DNA of 64,000 bases from Aestuariispira insulae. Its GTDB lineage: Bacteria > Pseudomonadota > Alphaproteobacteria > UBA8366 > Aestuariispiraceae. Shown piece by piece: positions 21,191-30,849 of the stretch (position 1 is the first letter of the stretch; the number at the start of each line of letters is the position of its first letter). Below the pieces are notes generated by a model, which did not search any database, was not told the origin of the DNA, and saw only the letters and a program-made list of their open reading frames with translations. The DNA is taken from NCBI RefSeq assembly GCF_003385955.1, contig NZ_QRDW01000004.1, forward strand, positions 124,001 through 188,000. The letters run 5' to 3'. The translations under genes and the position numbers were made by a program.

Positions 21191-21223
21191 CAGCCGCCGC
21201 GTGGATCATCCATGCGGCGGCTG
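21191..21223 (-). terminator. Large palindrome, likely terminator for the convergent TadG-like gene
   Basis: CAGCCGCCGC at one end and GCGGCGGCTG at the other enclose a centre (GTGGATCATCCAT) that is itself nearly self-complementary, giving a 33-base palindrome. It lies 26 bases beyond the TadG-like stop. The T run on the minus strand is weak (TTTCCC), so termination is inferred from position. Confidence 0.5.
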
Positions 21224-21249
21224 CCCGCTGCCCCAACGGGGAGACCCCG

Positions 21250-22725
21250 TTATTTCGTCAACCGCAGCTCGGAGATATGGCTGCCCACTTCCTTGAAAAT
21301 CGTGGACAGAGTATCTGAGTCCGGGGCGTAATTGTAGTAGGGTGCGTTTGGACCGCTCGCGACTGTTTTCATCAATGTCTGAAGGCTGGTGCCGGAATTC
21401 GCAAATTGCACCGTATAGATGATTACGCCATCAGCTTTGATATTAGCGGCGATACTCTCCAGGCGGCTATTCATGTCGGCATTGCCGGTACCGCCATAAC
21501 CAAACACGGTTTTATAGCCGTCACCCGATCCGCCGAAATTCTCACCATCTGTCAGCAGGACAATCGCACGCAGCGGTTCCTTGTCCGGGTCGGCGAGAGC
21601 GGCAGCTTCGGTGAAGGGGGCGCCGGGCATCAAAACACGCCAGGCCCAGCCTAGGCCACCTGGAATATTGGTGGTGCCCGTCGGGTTCTGCAGGTCATCA
21701 ATGGCGCTGTTGATGGTTGTTTTACTGTTTTGGAGGGGGGTTACACCGTGGCTTAGGCATCGGGTGCATTCATTGCCGCCAACAGCCATATCACAATCAT
21801 CGGATCCGCCAATTGGTTCGCCTTCAGGGCCAATCGGTTCCCAGGCAACCCAATCCGTGCCGCCAAAACTGCCCGCACCATAAAAGATATCGGCATCGTT
21901 GGTGTCGTCTATGTCATCGACATACCGGTTGAAAACACAACCTTTCCAATCGGTAGGCGGGGCGCTGAACAAGGGCACCACTGAGTTATTGACCTCATAC
22001 ACAACAGATTGGTTGGAACCGTCCACCGGGCTTGTATAAGCGGACACAGCGGTTGAGGTGGTCAATGCATCGTTAAATACTGTGCCGTCTGTCGTAATAT
22101 TGACTTTGCCGTTCCAGGGAACCAGCCCGATTTTGAGCAGGTTGCTGGTAGTATCAGAGCCAAAAAGAATTTGGACCAGTTCTTTTGCCGCAGTCCTTGC
22201 GGCGGCTATTCGCGTTTGCCCATCTGTCCAATTGCCCATGGATCCAGACATATCGATGGCCAGGACAACGTCAACCGGCGTTTGGCTGCGGGTGATTTCA
22301 GCACTGGAAGCGACATCAAAATTGTCGAGCCCAACAACACTCATAAAAGAGGTCGCAAGCTGCGCGGAGGCTGTGACGGTAATGCTCTCGTTGGCGGTAT
22401 CCACCGCGATTTGGGGGCCGGTCACTTTTGCGCCCATATATCCTTCGGGGAAGTTGGCATCAAAGAACATATTGATGTCATCATCGCGCGTGTCGAGATA
22501 AAAGGCACGGCCTCCCGCCAGGGCGGCCGCATCAAGAGCGGCTGACAATCGGGATTTAACCATATAGCCGCGCGCCACATCGACACTGATCCCCACAATG
22601 GTCACCAGTGGAATGATGGATAGGGCAACCATCACTATAACACCGCCGGATTGGTCCTTCCTGAATTCTTGAAGGGAGCGTGGAAAAGGGGACAGGCACT
22701 TCCGGATCAAACGGGATATTTTCAT
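21250..22725 (-). CDS. TadG-like protein with von Willebrand A domain
   Basis: 491 residues. A TadE/TadG-type N-terminus (FRKDQSGGVIVMVALSIIPL, one membrane helix, then SRLSAALDAAALAGGRA) is followed by a vWA domain from about residue 150 with a complete MIDAS start, D158-x-S160-x-S162 (AIDMSGSMG), and a later TDGENFGG. Several Cys occur in the insert (GGNECTRCLSHG), as expected for an extracytoplasmic domain. TadG-like proteins are minor pilus or adhesion-associated components of Flp/Tad systems. It is divergent from flp across 273 AT-rich bases, so it is probably expressed separately. Confidence 0.85.
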   Translation of the reverse strand: MKISRLIRKCLSPFPRSLQEFRKDQSGGVIVMVALSIIPLVTIVGISVDVARGYMVKSRLSAALDAAALAGGRAFYLDTRDDDINMFFDANFPEGYMGAKVTGPQIAVDTANESITVTASAQLATSFMSVVGLDNFDVASSAEITRSQTPVDVVLAIDMSGSMGNWTDGQTRIAAARTAAKELVQILFGSDTTSNLLKIGLVPWNGKVNITTDGTVFNDALTTSTAVSAYTSPVDGSNQSVVYEVNNSVVPLFSAPPTDWKGCVFNRYVDDIDDTNDADIFYGAGSFGGTDWVAWEPIGPEGEPIGGSDDCDMAVGGNECTRCLSHGVTPLQNSKTTINSAIDDLQNPTGTTNIPGGLGWAWRVLMPGAPFTEAAALADPDKEPLRAIVLLTDGENFGGSGDGYKTVFGYGGTGNADMNSRLESIAANIKADGVIIYTVQFANSGTSLQTLMKTVASGPNAPYYNYAPDSDTLSTIFKEVGSHISELRLTK

Positions 22726-22929
22726 GGGTCAGTCACTCAACCTTATAAGGATACTGGGGTGATTTTACTCCCAGAGCGGATGGTGGCCGATAAATAAATA
22801 AAGATCTCTAATGAATGAAAAACGCGTTCGAATTAACATAAAATTTTAAATAAAAACACAAGCAAAATGAAAAAGTAATACGTCTATATAGATGGCTAAA
22901 TAAATTAAACTAGATTGCTAATTTATATT

Positions 22930-22958
22930 TTGACCGGAGTCGGGATTACTTCAATAAT
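22930..22958 (+). promoter_or_regulatory. Possible promoter of flp
   Basis: TTGACC and AATAAT are separated by 17 bases and lie about 40 bases before the flp ATG. The rest of the 273-base spacer between the TadG-like gene and flp is AT-rich and shows no gene. Confidence 0.4.
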
Positions 22959-22998
22959 CAACTCACGAATTGAATACAGGTTTTCCAAGGAGAGACCC

Positions 22999-23184
22999 AT
23001 GTTTACGAAATTGACTGAATTGATGAAAGACGAGTCCGGTGCCACCGCCATTGAATATGGCCTGATTGCCGGTCTGGTCTCCGTCGCCGCCATTACCGCC
23101 CTGTCTGCCATGGGGGATGACTTGGAGGCCATGTTTAACAAGGTGAGCACCGAGCTGAAATCCGCTACCGGTACGACCCCTTAA
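22999..23184 (+). CDS. flp: Flp/PilA type IVb pilin
   Basis: 61 residues, typical of Flp pilins. A short charged leader ends in DESG, with cleavage expected between G14 and A15; the mature end ATAIEYGLIAG has the Glu at +5 and Tyr at +6 that define type IVb pilins, followed by one long hydrophobic helix. AAGGAGAG lies just upstream of the ATG. It is the major subunit of the adhesive Flp pilus assembled by the genes that follow, and a terminator after it would allow its higher expression. Confidence 0.95.
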   Translation: MFTKLTELMKDESGATAIEYGLIAGLVSVAAITALSAMGDDLEAMFNKVSTELKSATGTTP

Positions 23185-23254
23185 TAGTAGGTTCTTCGCG
23201 GGCCAATTCCCTATCTACGCCACAACTGCCAATCTATGGCTCGCGATGTATTAG

Positions 23255-23286
23255 GCCGGGATCCCTGTGGTTCCCGGCTTTTTTTT
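23255..23286 (+). terminator. Terminator between flp and the tad genes
   Basis: GCCGGGA and TCCCGGC form a hairpin followed by eight T residues, about 70 bases after the flp stop. Read-through would feed cpaA. Confidence 0.85.
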
Positions 23287-23365
23287 CAAGAACCTGATAG
23301 TAATGGTTCCCTGTACTGCCACGCCACAATCGGCGGAATAGGGGACAGAGTTAGGACCCGGACCC

Positions 23366-23869
23366 ATGTTGACCGCCATTACCCTTGTATCACTTGGGCT
23401 GCTGGCACTGCTTGCCTGTTATGCGGCCTATACTGACTTTACCCAATATCGGATCCCGAACCGGGTATCTTTGGCGGTTCTGTTTCTTTTCATTCCCTAT
23501 GTGATTGCCCATCCTGATCCTGCGGACCTTTATCTCAATCTTCTGGTGGCAGCCGGTGTGTTTGCTGTCGGTTTTCTGTTTTTTGTCAAAGGCTGGATGG
23601 CCGGTGGCGATGTAAAGCTGATGACGGTAGTCGCCCTGTGGGCGGGGCCGCAACTGGTCCTGCCTTTTTTGCTGGTGACATCGCTCGCTGGCGGGTTTTT
23701 CGCAATTTTAATGTATGGCCATACGCGATTTGGCCTGTCTTTGGCGGTTGGCCGATTGGGCCTGAACCGTCTTCAGGCGATCTTGTTGAATACAAAGATC
23801 CCCTATGGCATCGCCATCTGCTTCGGAACATTTTTTGTTGTATGGCAGTTGGTTAGTCAAGTTCCCTGA
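23366..23869 (+). CDS. cpaA: Prepilin peptidase CpaA/TadV
   Basis: 167 residues, A24 aspartic protease family with about five membrane helices. The two catalytic aspartates are D24 (AYTDFTQYRIPNR) and D82 (MAGGDVKLM, the GxxD-type motif). It cleaves the Flp leader on the cytoplasmic side. The length is that of the short TadV type without an N-methyltransferase domain. It begins the tad operon, with its stop embedded in the ribosome site of cpaB. Confidence 0.9.
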   Translation: MLTAITLVSLGLLALLACYAAYTDFTQYRIPNRVSLAVLFLFIPYVIAHPDPADLYLNLLVAAGVFAVGFLFFVKGWMAGGDVKLMTVVALWAGPQLVLPFLLVTSLAGGFFAILMYGHTRFGLSLAVGRLGLNRLQAILLNTKIPYGIAICFGTFFVVWQLVSQVP

Positions 23870-23880
23870 GGAGAATGATC

Positions 23881-24846
23881 ATGTCTGCTCGCACTCTTAT
23901 ATTCGCGCTCATCGCCATGATTATGGCAGGCGGTACAGCCTTTTACGCCAGGACTTTGATATTGAAGGAACGCCAGGCGAATATCGTGCAGGCCAATAGC
24001 GAAGATGAGATCGTTCTTGGCAATGCCCTTATGGTGCTTGTAGCGAAAGAACCGTTGCCGGCCGGCAGTTTTGTTCAGGAAGGCAGTCTGGAATGGGTGT
24101 CCTGGCCAGAAGAAAACGTCATGGACAGCTATATCACCGTCTATCGCGATGATCTTGAAAATGATGAGGTTGATCAAGAGCTTCGTCTTGCTCATAACGG
24201 GGCGGTTGCGCGCCAGAAATTGTTGGCCGGCCAGCCGGTCACTGAAAAATACTTTGTGCATCCTGGCGACAGCGGCTTCCTGGCGGCTGTCCTGGCTCCC
24301 GGCAACCGCGCAATCACGGTTCCGATCTCTGAAACCACCGGTATTGCCGGCTTTGCTTTCCCGGGCGACCGGGTGGACCTGATGCTTAGCCTCAAGCTTA
24401 AAGGCGAAGATATGGAGGGCAGCACGGCAACCCGCTATGCCAGTCTGACACTCGTGGAGGATATTCGTGTGCTGGCGATCGGCCAATCCATGATCAATGA
24501 GGATGAAGAGCCGGTGGTCGCGAAAACGGCGACCGTTGAAGTAAGCCAGAAACAAGCGGAGAAAATCGCACTCGGCCTCGCGATGGGGCACCTCTCGCTT
24601 AGTCTCCGGGGGCTTCAGGATCAGGTGGCTTCGGTGAATCAGGTGACCGAAGATGCGTTGACCAGTTTCCTCAATACCGGTTCCCGCGAAGAGGAAGATA
24701 ACCGAAATTTTACTCTTGATGTGGAAGTATTCACGGTCAACGGCGTGGATACGTCTTTGCGCCAGCAACGCACCCGGACCAAACAGGCGACGCCTGAGCC
24801 GAATGTTACTGTCTTGCGAGGCGGCGGTGCCGCCACAAACCAGTAA
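23881..24846 (+). CDS. cpaB: Flp pilus assembly protein CpaB/RcpC
   Basis: About 321 residues. One N-terminal membrane helix (LIFALIAMIMAGGTAFYA) leads to a periplasmic SAF domain (LPAGSFVQEGSLEWVSWPEE) and an RcpC-type region (GNRAITVPISETTGIAGF, PGDRVDLMLSL). It is thought to stabilise or anchor the outer membrane secretin. ATG 23881 has GAGGAGA six bases before it; ATG 23875 abuts the site. The C-terminus carries a basic, Gln-rich tail. Confidence 0.9.
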   Translation: MSARTLIFALIAMIMAGGTAFYARTLILKERQANIVQANSEDEIVLGNALMVLVAKEPLPAGSFVQEGSLEWVSWPEENVMDSYITVYRDDLENDEVDQELRLAHNGAVARQKLLAGQPVTEKYFVHPGDSGFLAAVLAPGNRAITVPISETTGIAGFAFPGDRVDLMLSLKLKGEDMEGSTATRYASLTLVEDIRVLAIGQSMINEDEEPVVAKTATVEVSQKQAEKIALGLAMGHLSLSLRGLQDQVASVNQVTEDALTSFLNTGSREEEDNRNFTLDVEVFTVNGVDTSLRQQRTRTKQATPEPNVTVLRGGGAATNQ

Positions 24847-24874
24847 CGGAAAAGACCAGAGAGGCGATAACGTC

Positions 24875-26248
24875 ATGAAAAAGTTTTCAGTCATAAAAAT
24901 CGCCGCAGCGCTGCTGCTGAGCCAGCCGGTATTTTTACCAGGCGCGCTTGGCCAGGCTGAACTGGAAGTGCTTTCCGGCGCAAACAGGACCTTGCAGGTG
25001 GAGACCAGTCAGGGTCGTTTGATCCGCTTGCCGGGCCGGGCGGAAACCGTGTTTATCGCGGATCCTACTGTTGCCGATATTCAGGTGAAATCGCCAAGTC
25101 TGGTTTATCTTTCGGCGTTAAAACCTGGCGGAACAACCTTATTTGCCGTTGACCGCAACGAACAACTGCTCGCGCAGGTCACGATCAAAGTGACACCGGA
25201 TCTGGTGCAGCTTCGCCATGAGATCCGCACCCTTTATCCCGATTACGATATCGCGGTCAGCGCCGTTGGCAGCAATGTCCTGGTACGTGGAACCGTCGAT
25301 TCCCCACTTGATGCAGAAAATATCCGCAGGTTGGCGGAAAGAACCGCCGGTGCGCCGGAAGTGGTGTTGAACCAATTGAATGTCGCGTCTGCCGGCCAAA
25401 TCAATCTTCGCGTCCGTGTGGCTGAGATCACCCGCGATGTGCAGAAACAGATCGGTTTCAACTGGACCGCCAGCAAGGGCGGGTCTTTTGCACTTTCGAC
25501 CTTCAATACCTTCAATTCCAACATCACCCAAAATACCCTGACCCTGGCAGGAAACTTGGGTGCCTTTTCGCTCAATACGGTGATTGATGCTTTGGAACAG
25601 GAAGGGCTGCTGAAGATTCTGGCGGAGCCCAATCTTACCGCCCTGACCGGTGAAACAGCGAGTTTCCTCGCCGGCGGTGAATTTCCAATCCTGGTGCCAG
25701 ACAGCGATGGCAGTGTCACCATCGAGTTTAAGCAGTTTGGTGTCTCCCTGGCATTCACCCCGACCCTGATCACGGGCGGGCGCATCAATCTTCATGTGCG
25801 ACCGGAGGTGAGCCAGTTGGATAATACGAATGCCGTGGTCTTGGATACATTCCAAGTGCCGGGTTTGACCACAAGGCGTGCGGAAACAACCGTTGAGCTG
25901 GGCAGTGGTGAAAGCTTCGCCATCGCCGGCCTGATCCGGAATGATGTCACCCATGACGTCAATAAATTTCCGGGGCTTGGCGATATCCCGATCCTCGGCG
26001 CGCTGTTCCGGTCCGATGATTTCCAGCGCGATGAATCCGAGCTGGTGATTGTGGTCACCCCCTATGTTGTCAAACCGGTTTCCAGCCGTCGACTTGCCCT
26101 GCCAACCGATGGCTTTGCCCCGACATCGGATGTTGAACGCCTGCTTGGGAAAGGGATGCAGCGCCGTAATAGGGAGGTGGGTGAAGGGGTGATTGTGAAT
26201 GAAATGGGCGAGCGGGTCATCGGCCCCGTTGGATTTGAATTTGAATAG
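24875..26248 (+). CDS. cpaC: Flp pilus secretin CpaC/RcpA
   Basis: 457 residues with a signal peptide (AAALLLSQPVFLPGALGQA). An N-terminal pilus-secretin domain (GRLIRLPGRAETVFIADPTV) and a BON-like stretch precede the secretin core (GLLKILAEPNLTALTGETAS, FLAGGEFPI, ELGSGESFAIAGLI, LGDIPILGALFRS and ELVIVVTPYVV). It forms the outer-membrane pore for the pilus. ATG 24875 is preceded by GAGAGGCG; frames extending upstream run into cpaB and are not needed. Confidence 0.94.
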   Translation: MKKFSVIKIAAALLLSQPVFLPGALGQAELEVLSGANRTLQVETSQGRLIRLPGRAETVFIADPTVADIQVKSPSLVYLSALKPGGTTLFAVDRNEQLLAQVTIKVTPDLVQLRHEIRTLYPDYDIAVSAVGSNVLVRGTVDSPLDAENIRRLAERTAGAPEVVLNQLNVASAGQINLRVRVAEITRDVQKQIGFNWTASKGGSFALSTFNTFNSNITQNTLTLAGNLGAFSLNTVIDALEQEGLLKILAEPNLTALTGETASFLAGGEFPILVPDSDGSVTIEFKQFGVSLAFTPTLITGGRINLHVRPEVSQLDNTNAVVLDTFQVPGLTTRRAETTVELGSGESFAIAGLIRNDVTHDVNKFPGLGDIPILGALFRSDDFQRDESELVIVVTPYVVKPVSSRRLALPTDGFAPTSDVERLLGKGMQRRNREVGEGVIVNEMGERVIGPVGFEFE

Positions 26249-26259
26249 GAGTGCGGGAC

Positions 26260-26949
26260 ATGAACCGTCACATCATTCGAAAATACGCGATCCGCACTGG
26301 TTTTCTGGCCCTGGCGATGATGGCTGCTGGCTGTGAACGCTATGTTGAAAACTGGGAAGAGGTAAACGGTATTCCTGAATTAGAGGTTCATTCCGTGGAT
26401 TATACCCATGCCGTCCATTTTGACCCGGCCAACAACCTTCCGCACAGTCTGGAGATGGATCAGCTTTCCCAGTTCATGACGCGGATCCGGACCCGGCGGG
26501 ATGACCCGATTGAAGTGCGATACGAGAATACGCCTGCCCAGCGGGATCAGGCGGCCATCATGAAGGCAATTCTGGAGGACCAGGGGTTTCAGGTTCGGGC
26601 AAAACGGATCGAAGCAGTTGATGCCGGGGGGAAGGGATCCGAACCGATTGTGGTTGCGGTGACGAAAGCCGTGATCAAATTGCCGGACTGTCCCAACTGG
26701 AATGATGATGTTTTGGACGGGTATAGCAATTTGACTTACCAGAATTTTGGCTGTGCCAATGTCACCAATCTTGGCCTGATGATCGATCGTCCCATGGACC
26801 TTGTCCAAGGGCGAAGTGACGGGGTTTTTGATGGCGATTTGGCCGCTTCTTCGATCCAGCGCTACCGCACACGTGAGACCACGCCGTTGAATATTGATGA
26901 TTTTGGTCTTGTGTCTGAATCCAGCTCCTCGAGCCAGACGGGAGAATGA
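26260..26949 (+). CDS. cpaD: Pilus assembly lipoprotein CpaD
   Basis: About 229 residues. The N-terminus is a lipoprotein signal (FLALAMMAAGCERY), with Cys as the lipidated residue. The CpaD family region includes the Cys-containing LPDCPNWNDD and QNFGCANVTNLGLMID, possibly a disulfide pair. The protein assists the secretin in the outer membrane. AGGAGTG before ATG 26260 favours that start over GTG 26251. The 3' end is Ser-rich. Confidence 0.88.
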   Translation: MNRHIIRKYAIRTGFLALAMMAAGCERYVENWEEVNGIPELEVHSVDYTHAVHFDPANNLPHSLEMDQLSQFMTRIRTRRDDPIEVRYENTPAQRDQAAIMKAILEDQGFQVRAKRIEAVDAGGKGSEPIVVAVTKAVIKLPDCPNWNDDVLDGYSNLTYQNFGCANVTNLGLMIDRPMDLVQGRSDGVFDGDLAASSIQRYRTRETTPLNIDDFGLVSESSSSSQTGE

Positions 26950-26952
26950 CTG

Positions 26953-28179
26953 ATGAGTGCCTTGGCGGAAGACGAAAGACAGGCGCCGGACATGTCTCGT
27001 GAAACCTTCATGGCTTTTCTGGCTGATGAGGAGACCACCGCCGTTGTTGCAGCGGCAGTGAAAAAGGCGGGTCTGCCGGAAAACCGTGTCTATACGGATG
27101 GCATCGACAAAGCGGTCTCTATGCTCTCCGACATGGAAACACCGAATCTCATCCTGGTGGATATCGGTTCAAACAGCAATCCGGAATCCGTGTTGGATCG
27201 GCTTGCGGAAGTCTGTGATCCCGGCACGGAAGTCATTGTGATCGGGCTGGAAAATGACGTGGCACTCTATCGGCGACTGATTCAGATGGGCGTAAGAGAC
27301 TATCTCACCAAACCCCTATCAGAAGAGGATCTGCTGAGTGCGCTGGCGCCCAAAGAGCCTAAAAAAGGTCCCGCGGAAAACAGCGGAAAAGAGGCGGAGA
27401 TTGATATTGTCCTGTCGGCCAAAGGCGGGGCAGGTGCATCAACTCTGGCGGTGAATACTGCCTGGTCCTATGCGCATGATCGCGGCTGGCGCACGATTGT
27501 ATTGGATCTGGATCCTTATTTCGGAACCACAGCGCTGCAGTTGGATCTGGAGCCGGGGCGCGGTTTTCGGGAGGCACTGGAAAATCCCGATCGGGTGGAT
27601 GATTTGTTTCTGGAACGCGCCATGGTTCGTGTTGATGACAAATTCTTTCTGCTCGGCAGTGAGGAGAATCTATCCAATCCGATTGACGCCTCGGAGGAAA
27701 GCATAGGTCGGATCATAGATCTAACTCGCAAGGGCTTTGACCGGATTGTGGTCGACCTGCCGCAAGCCCAACTCCCCTACGCAAAGCCGCTTCTGGAAAT
27801 TGCCTCGTCGCTCACGGTGGTGACGGATATGACCCTGGCGGGATTGCGTGATGTTTTAAGAATAAAAACAGCGGTCAAGGAATTGGGGATCGGTTGTCGT
27901 TTTCTGGTGGTTGCCAATCATGTAGGCCTGTCCAAGGCCGGTGAACTGCCCCAGGCAACATTTGAGAAAAACCTCGGTGCCGAACTGTCGGCGATGATCC
28001 CGCAACAGGCCGATCTGTTCATGAAAAGCGTTGAAGATGGCAAGCCGATCCTGGCGCAAGGCAAAAGTGGCAAGGCGATCGCCGAAACACGCAAGGCGGC
28101 ACAGGCAATGTCTGGCGTCAAAGAAGAAAAATCCGGCGGTATTCTGGCCAGGTTACTCAAAGGCAAGGGAGGCAAATGA
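26953..28179 (+). CDS. cpaE: Pilus localisation ATPase CpaE/TadZ
   Basis: 408 residues. An atypical receiver-like domain (about 15-130, with DYLTKPLSEEDL at its end) is fused to a MinD/ParA-type ATPase with the deviant Walker A KGGAGAST at 157-164 and VVDLPQAQLPYAK further on. TadZ/CpaE positions the secretion machinery at the pole. The start follows the cpaD stop after three bases. Confidence 0.92.
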   Translation: MSALAEDERQAPDMSRETFMAFLADEETTAVVAAAVKKAGLPENRVYTDGIDKAVSMLSDMETPNLILVDIGSNSNPESVLDRLAEVCDPGTEVIVIGLENDVALYRRLIQMGVRDYLTKPLSEEDLLSALAPKEPKKGPAENSGKEAEIDIVLSAKGGAGASTLAVNTAWSYAHDRGWRTIVLDLDPYFGTTALQLDLEPGRGFREALENPDRVDDLFLERAMVRVDDKFFLLGSEENLSNPIDASEESIGRIIDLTRKGFDRIVVDLPQAQLPYAKPLLEIASSLTVVTDMTLAGLRDVLRIKTAVKELGIGCRFLVVANHVGLSKAGELPQATFEKNLGAELSAMIPQQADLFMKSVEDGKPILAQGKSGKAIAETRKAAQAMSGVKEEKSGGILARLLKGKGGK

Positions 28180-29879
28180 TGTTTGGACGCAGAACGCCCC
28201 CACCAAAACCGGCATCAGTGGTCGAAATTGACGATTATCGTGCCAAGGAACAAAAGGAAACCAGTGCAGCTGTCCCCAAAACGGATGAGCGCGCAGTCGC
28301 GCCCAAAGATGCAGAAGGGGTGTTGGACGGTGGGGATCATCACGAGAATCTTGTGAACGCCACAATCACGGAATTTTTCAAACGCAATAAACCTGTCACC
28401 GTCCTGATCATGCCGCGCCAGGAAGCCTCCAACAGCGTGCAATCCACGTTGGAAGAAGTACTGATGAAAGAAGGCGTCGAGGTGGCTCCGCATGATAAAA
28501 GGGACCTGGTGACATCAGCCCTCAATGAAATCCTGTTCGAAGCCCGCAAGCAGGCGCCAGACGGCGAGAGCGACGCGCGCGCGGCCCAGAAAACAAAATC
28601 CACCATCGACCATGCCAAAGAGGCGGTGCAGAACATTCTTCTCGACAGGATTGATATTGCCAAGGTGCTGGAAACACCGCGCGGTGAATTGGCCAGCCAG
28701 GTGAATGAGGTTGTCGAGGAAATCCTCGAAGATGAGCATATCCAGCTTAATACGGTCGAACAGCGCGATCTTGTCACTTTGCTGTTGAATGACATGCTGG
28801 GTCTCGGGCCGCTTGAACCGTTGCTGGCGGACGAGGCCGTCACCGATATCATGGTGAACGGAGCCAAACAGATCTATGTGGAGCGCAAGGGAAAGCTGGA
28901 ACTCACTGACGTGACATTCCGAGATGATGCCCATGTGATGAATATCGCCAGTCGGATTGTGTCCCGGATCGGACGCCGCATTGATGAAACCACCCCCCTG
29001 GTGGATGCGCGTCTGGAAGATGGCAGCCGTGTGAATATCATTATTCCGCCGCTGGCCATTGATGGCCCCAGCATTTCCATCCGTAAATTCTCTGAAAAGA
29101 AAATTACCCTGGATGTGATGGAGCGCCAACGGAATGTCTCGCCAGCCATGGCAAAGGTTTTGAAAATCGCCTCGCGCTGTCGGTTGAATATCCTGATTTC
29201 CGGCGGTACGGGCTCAGGGAAGACCACTATGTTGAATGCACTTTCGCACATGATTGATGTGGGGGAGAGGATCTGCACCATCGAGGATGCGGCGGAATTG
29301 CAGCTTCAGCAGCCTCATGTGGTTCGTCTGGAGACCCGGCCGCCGAACCTGGAGGGGAAGGGCGAGATCACCATGCGTGAATTGCTGAAAAACACCCTTC
29401 GCATGCGGCCAGACCGGATCATTTTGGGTGAGATCAGGGGCTCTGAAGCCCTGGATATGCTGCAGGCCATGAATACCGGTCATGACGGTTCCATGTGTAC
29501 GATCCATGCCAACAACCCGCGCGAGGCTTTGACCCGGCTTGAAAATATGGTGGCAATGGCCGGTGTGAAACTGCCCCATGAGGCAGTGCGGTCACAAATT
29601 GCCAATGCCGTGCATCTGGTGGTGCAGGTATCCAGGATGCGCGACGGGGTACGTCGGGTTTCCAAGGTGACGGAAATTGCCGGGATGGAAGGGGAGATTG
29701 TGACGACCCAGGACCTCTTCACCTATCAATTTACCGGCGAGGATGCCGAGGGTAACTTGACCGGCGAGTTTATCAGCAGCGGTTTGCGTCCGGTTTTCAT
29801 GACCCGGGCTCAATATTACGGACTTGAAAAAGCCCTGATGCAGGCCATGGCGGCGGAGAGCGATCATGCTAACGCTTGA
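28179..29879 (+). CDS. cpaF: Pilus assembly ATPase CpaF/TadA
   Basis: About 566 residues of the type II/IV secretion ATPase family. A long N-terminal domain (about 1-180) precedes the core with [14 protein letters not shown] (Walker A), an Asp box ([12 protein letters not shown]), [15 protein letters not shown] (Walker B) and a His box ([18 protein letters not shown]). It powers pilus extension. Two ATGs, 28176 and 28179, follow AAGGGAGG; the second has better spacing. It overlaps cpaE and, by 14 bases, tadB. Confidence 0.94.
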   Translation: MFGRRTPPPKPASVVEIDDYRAKEQKETSAAVPKTDERAVAPKDAEGVLDGGDHHENLVNATITEFFKRNKPVTVLIMPRQEASNSVQSTLEEVLMKEGVEVAPHDKRDLVTSALNEILFEARKQAPDGESDARAAQKTKSTIDHAKEAVQNILLDRIDIAKVLETPRGELASQVNEVVEEILEDEHIQLNTVEQRDLVTLLLNDMLGLGPLEPLLADEAVTDIMVNGAKQIYVERKGKLELTDVTFRDDAHVMNIASRIVSRIGRRIDETTPLVDARLEDGSRVNIIIPPLAIDGPSISIRKFSEKKITLDVMERQRNVSPAMAKVLKIASRCRLNILISGGTGSGKTTMLNALSHMIDVGERICTIEDAAELQLQQPHVVRLETRPPNLEGKGEITMRELLKNTLRMRPDRIILGEIRGSEALDMLQAMNTGHDGSMCTIHANNPREALTRLENMVAMAGVKLPHEAVRSQIANAVHLVVQVSRMRDGVRRVSKVTEIAGMEGEIVTTQDLFTYQFTGEDAEGNLTGEFISSGLRPVFMTRAQYYGLEKALMQAMAAESDHANA

Positions 29880-30849
29880 GTTCATGATACTCATCGCCCT
29901 GGCGGGCGGATGCGCCTTTTGCATGGTTCTGATGCTGGCCGGAGGCGGCAAACATAAGAAAATTGTGAAACGCCGCCTGGATGATTTTCAGAAATATCAG
30001 GGCAAACATCATGCATCGGATCAAACCGGGAACGCATCGCTTAAGAAGGCTAAGCAAAGCGAAAAACGCTGGCTAACCTATGTGATCAAGATTTTGCCGC
30101 GTCGCCAACGTCTTGAATATTTGCTGTCACAGACGGGCAAGGACATCACCATTTCCCAGTTTCTGCTTTTTTCCTTCGGCATCGGGGTGATGGTAGCCGC
30201 ACTTGCCTATGTGATTGGTCGACTGCCTCTTCCTTTGACCGCATTAATCGGACTTTCGGCTGGCCCGTTCATCGTTTCGGTTGCCATCAAATATATGATT
30301 TCAAAACGGTGCATGCTGTTTTTGAAGGATTTTCCGGATGCTATCGAATTGCTGGTCCGCGGATTGAAAGCAGGCCTGCCGATCGGTGAATCGATCGCAT
30401 CGGTCAGTCGCGAATTTACCGGCCCGATTTCCGAAGAGTTTGTCAAAATCACTGAAGCCGTCAAAATAGGAACGCCGTTGAATGACGCTTTATGGGCGGC
30501 CTGCAACCGGATGCCGGTCCAGGAATTGAAGTTCTTTGTGATTTCCCTGTCGATCCAGCAGGATACTGGCGGAAACCTTGGGGAGACTCTTGGAAATCTC
30601 GCCCAGATCCTGCGTCGGCGAAAAACCATGAAACTGAAAATCAAGGCGCTGTCTTCTGAAGCGCGCGCCAGTGCCTATATCCTGGGATCGCTGCCCTTTG
30701 TCCTGTTTGGGATCATCATGTTGGTTTCAACCGATTATGCCATGATCCTGATCGAGGATAGCCGCGGACAAAAGGCAGCGGCAGTCGGGATTGGATTGAT
30801 TGTCATTGCCGGTGTGGTCATGGGCAAGATGGTGAGGTTCCGGATATGA
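29866..30849 (+). CDS. tadB: Tad inner membrane protein TadB/CpaG
   Basis: 327 residues with one N-terminal helix, a central pair (LLFSFGIGVMVAALAYVIG and the next) and C-terminal helices around a type II secretion F domain (FPDAIELLVRGLKAGLPIGE, LSIQQDTGGNLGETLGNLA). With TadC it forms the inner membrane platform for pilus assembly. Its first 14 bases lie inside cpaF. Confidence 0.92.
   Translation: MLTLEFMILIALAGGCAFCMVLMLAGGGKHKKIVKRRLDDFQKYQGKHHASDQTGNASLKKAKQSEKRWLTYVIKILPRRQRLEYLLSQTGKDITISQFLLFSFGIGVMVAALAYVIGRLPLPLTALIGLSAGPFIVSVAIKYMISKRCMLFLKDFPDAIELLVRGLKAGLPIGESIASVSREFTGPISEEFVKITEAVKIGTPLNDALWAACNRMPVQELKFFVISLSIQQDTGGNLGETLGNLAQILRRRKTMKLKIKALSSEARASAYILGSLPFVLFGIIMLVSTDYAMILIEDSRGQKAAAVGIGLIVIAGVVMGKMVRFRI

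Noticed and set aside
22726-22998. An N-terminal extension of the Flp pilin from 22915
   Set aside because: The extension is non-conserved and hydrophobic; the ATG at 22999 has AAGGAGAG upstream and gives a normal prepilin leader.
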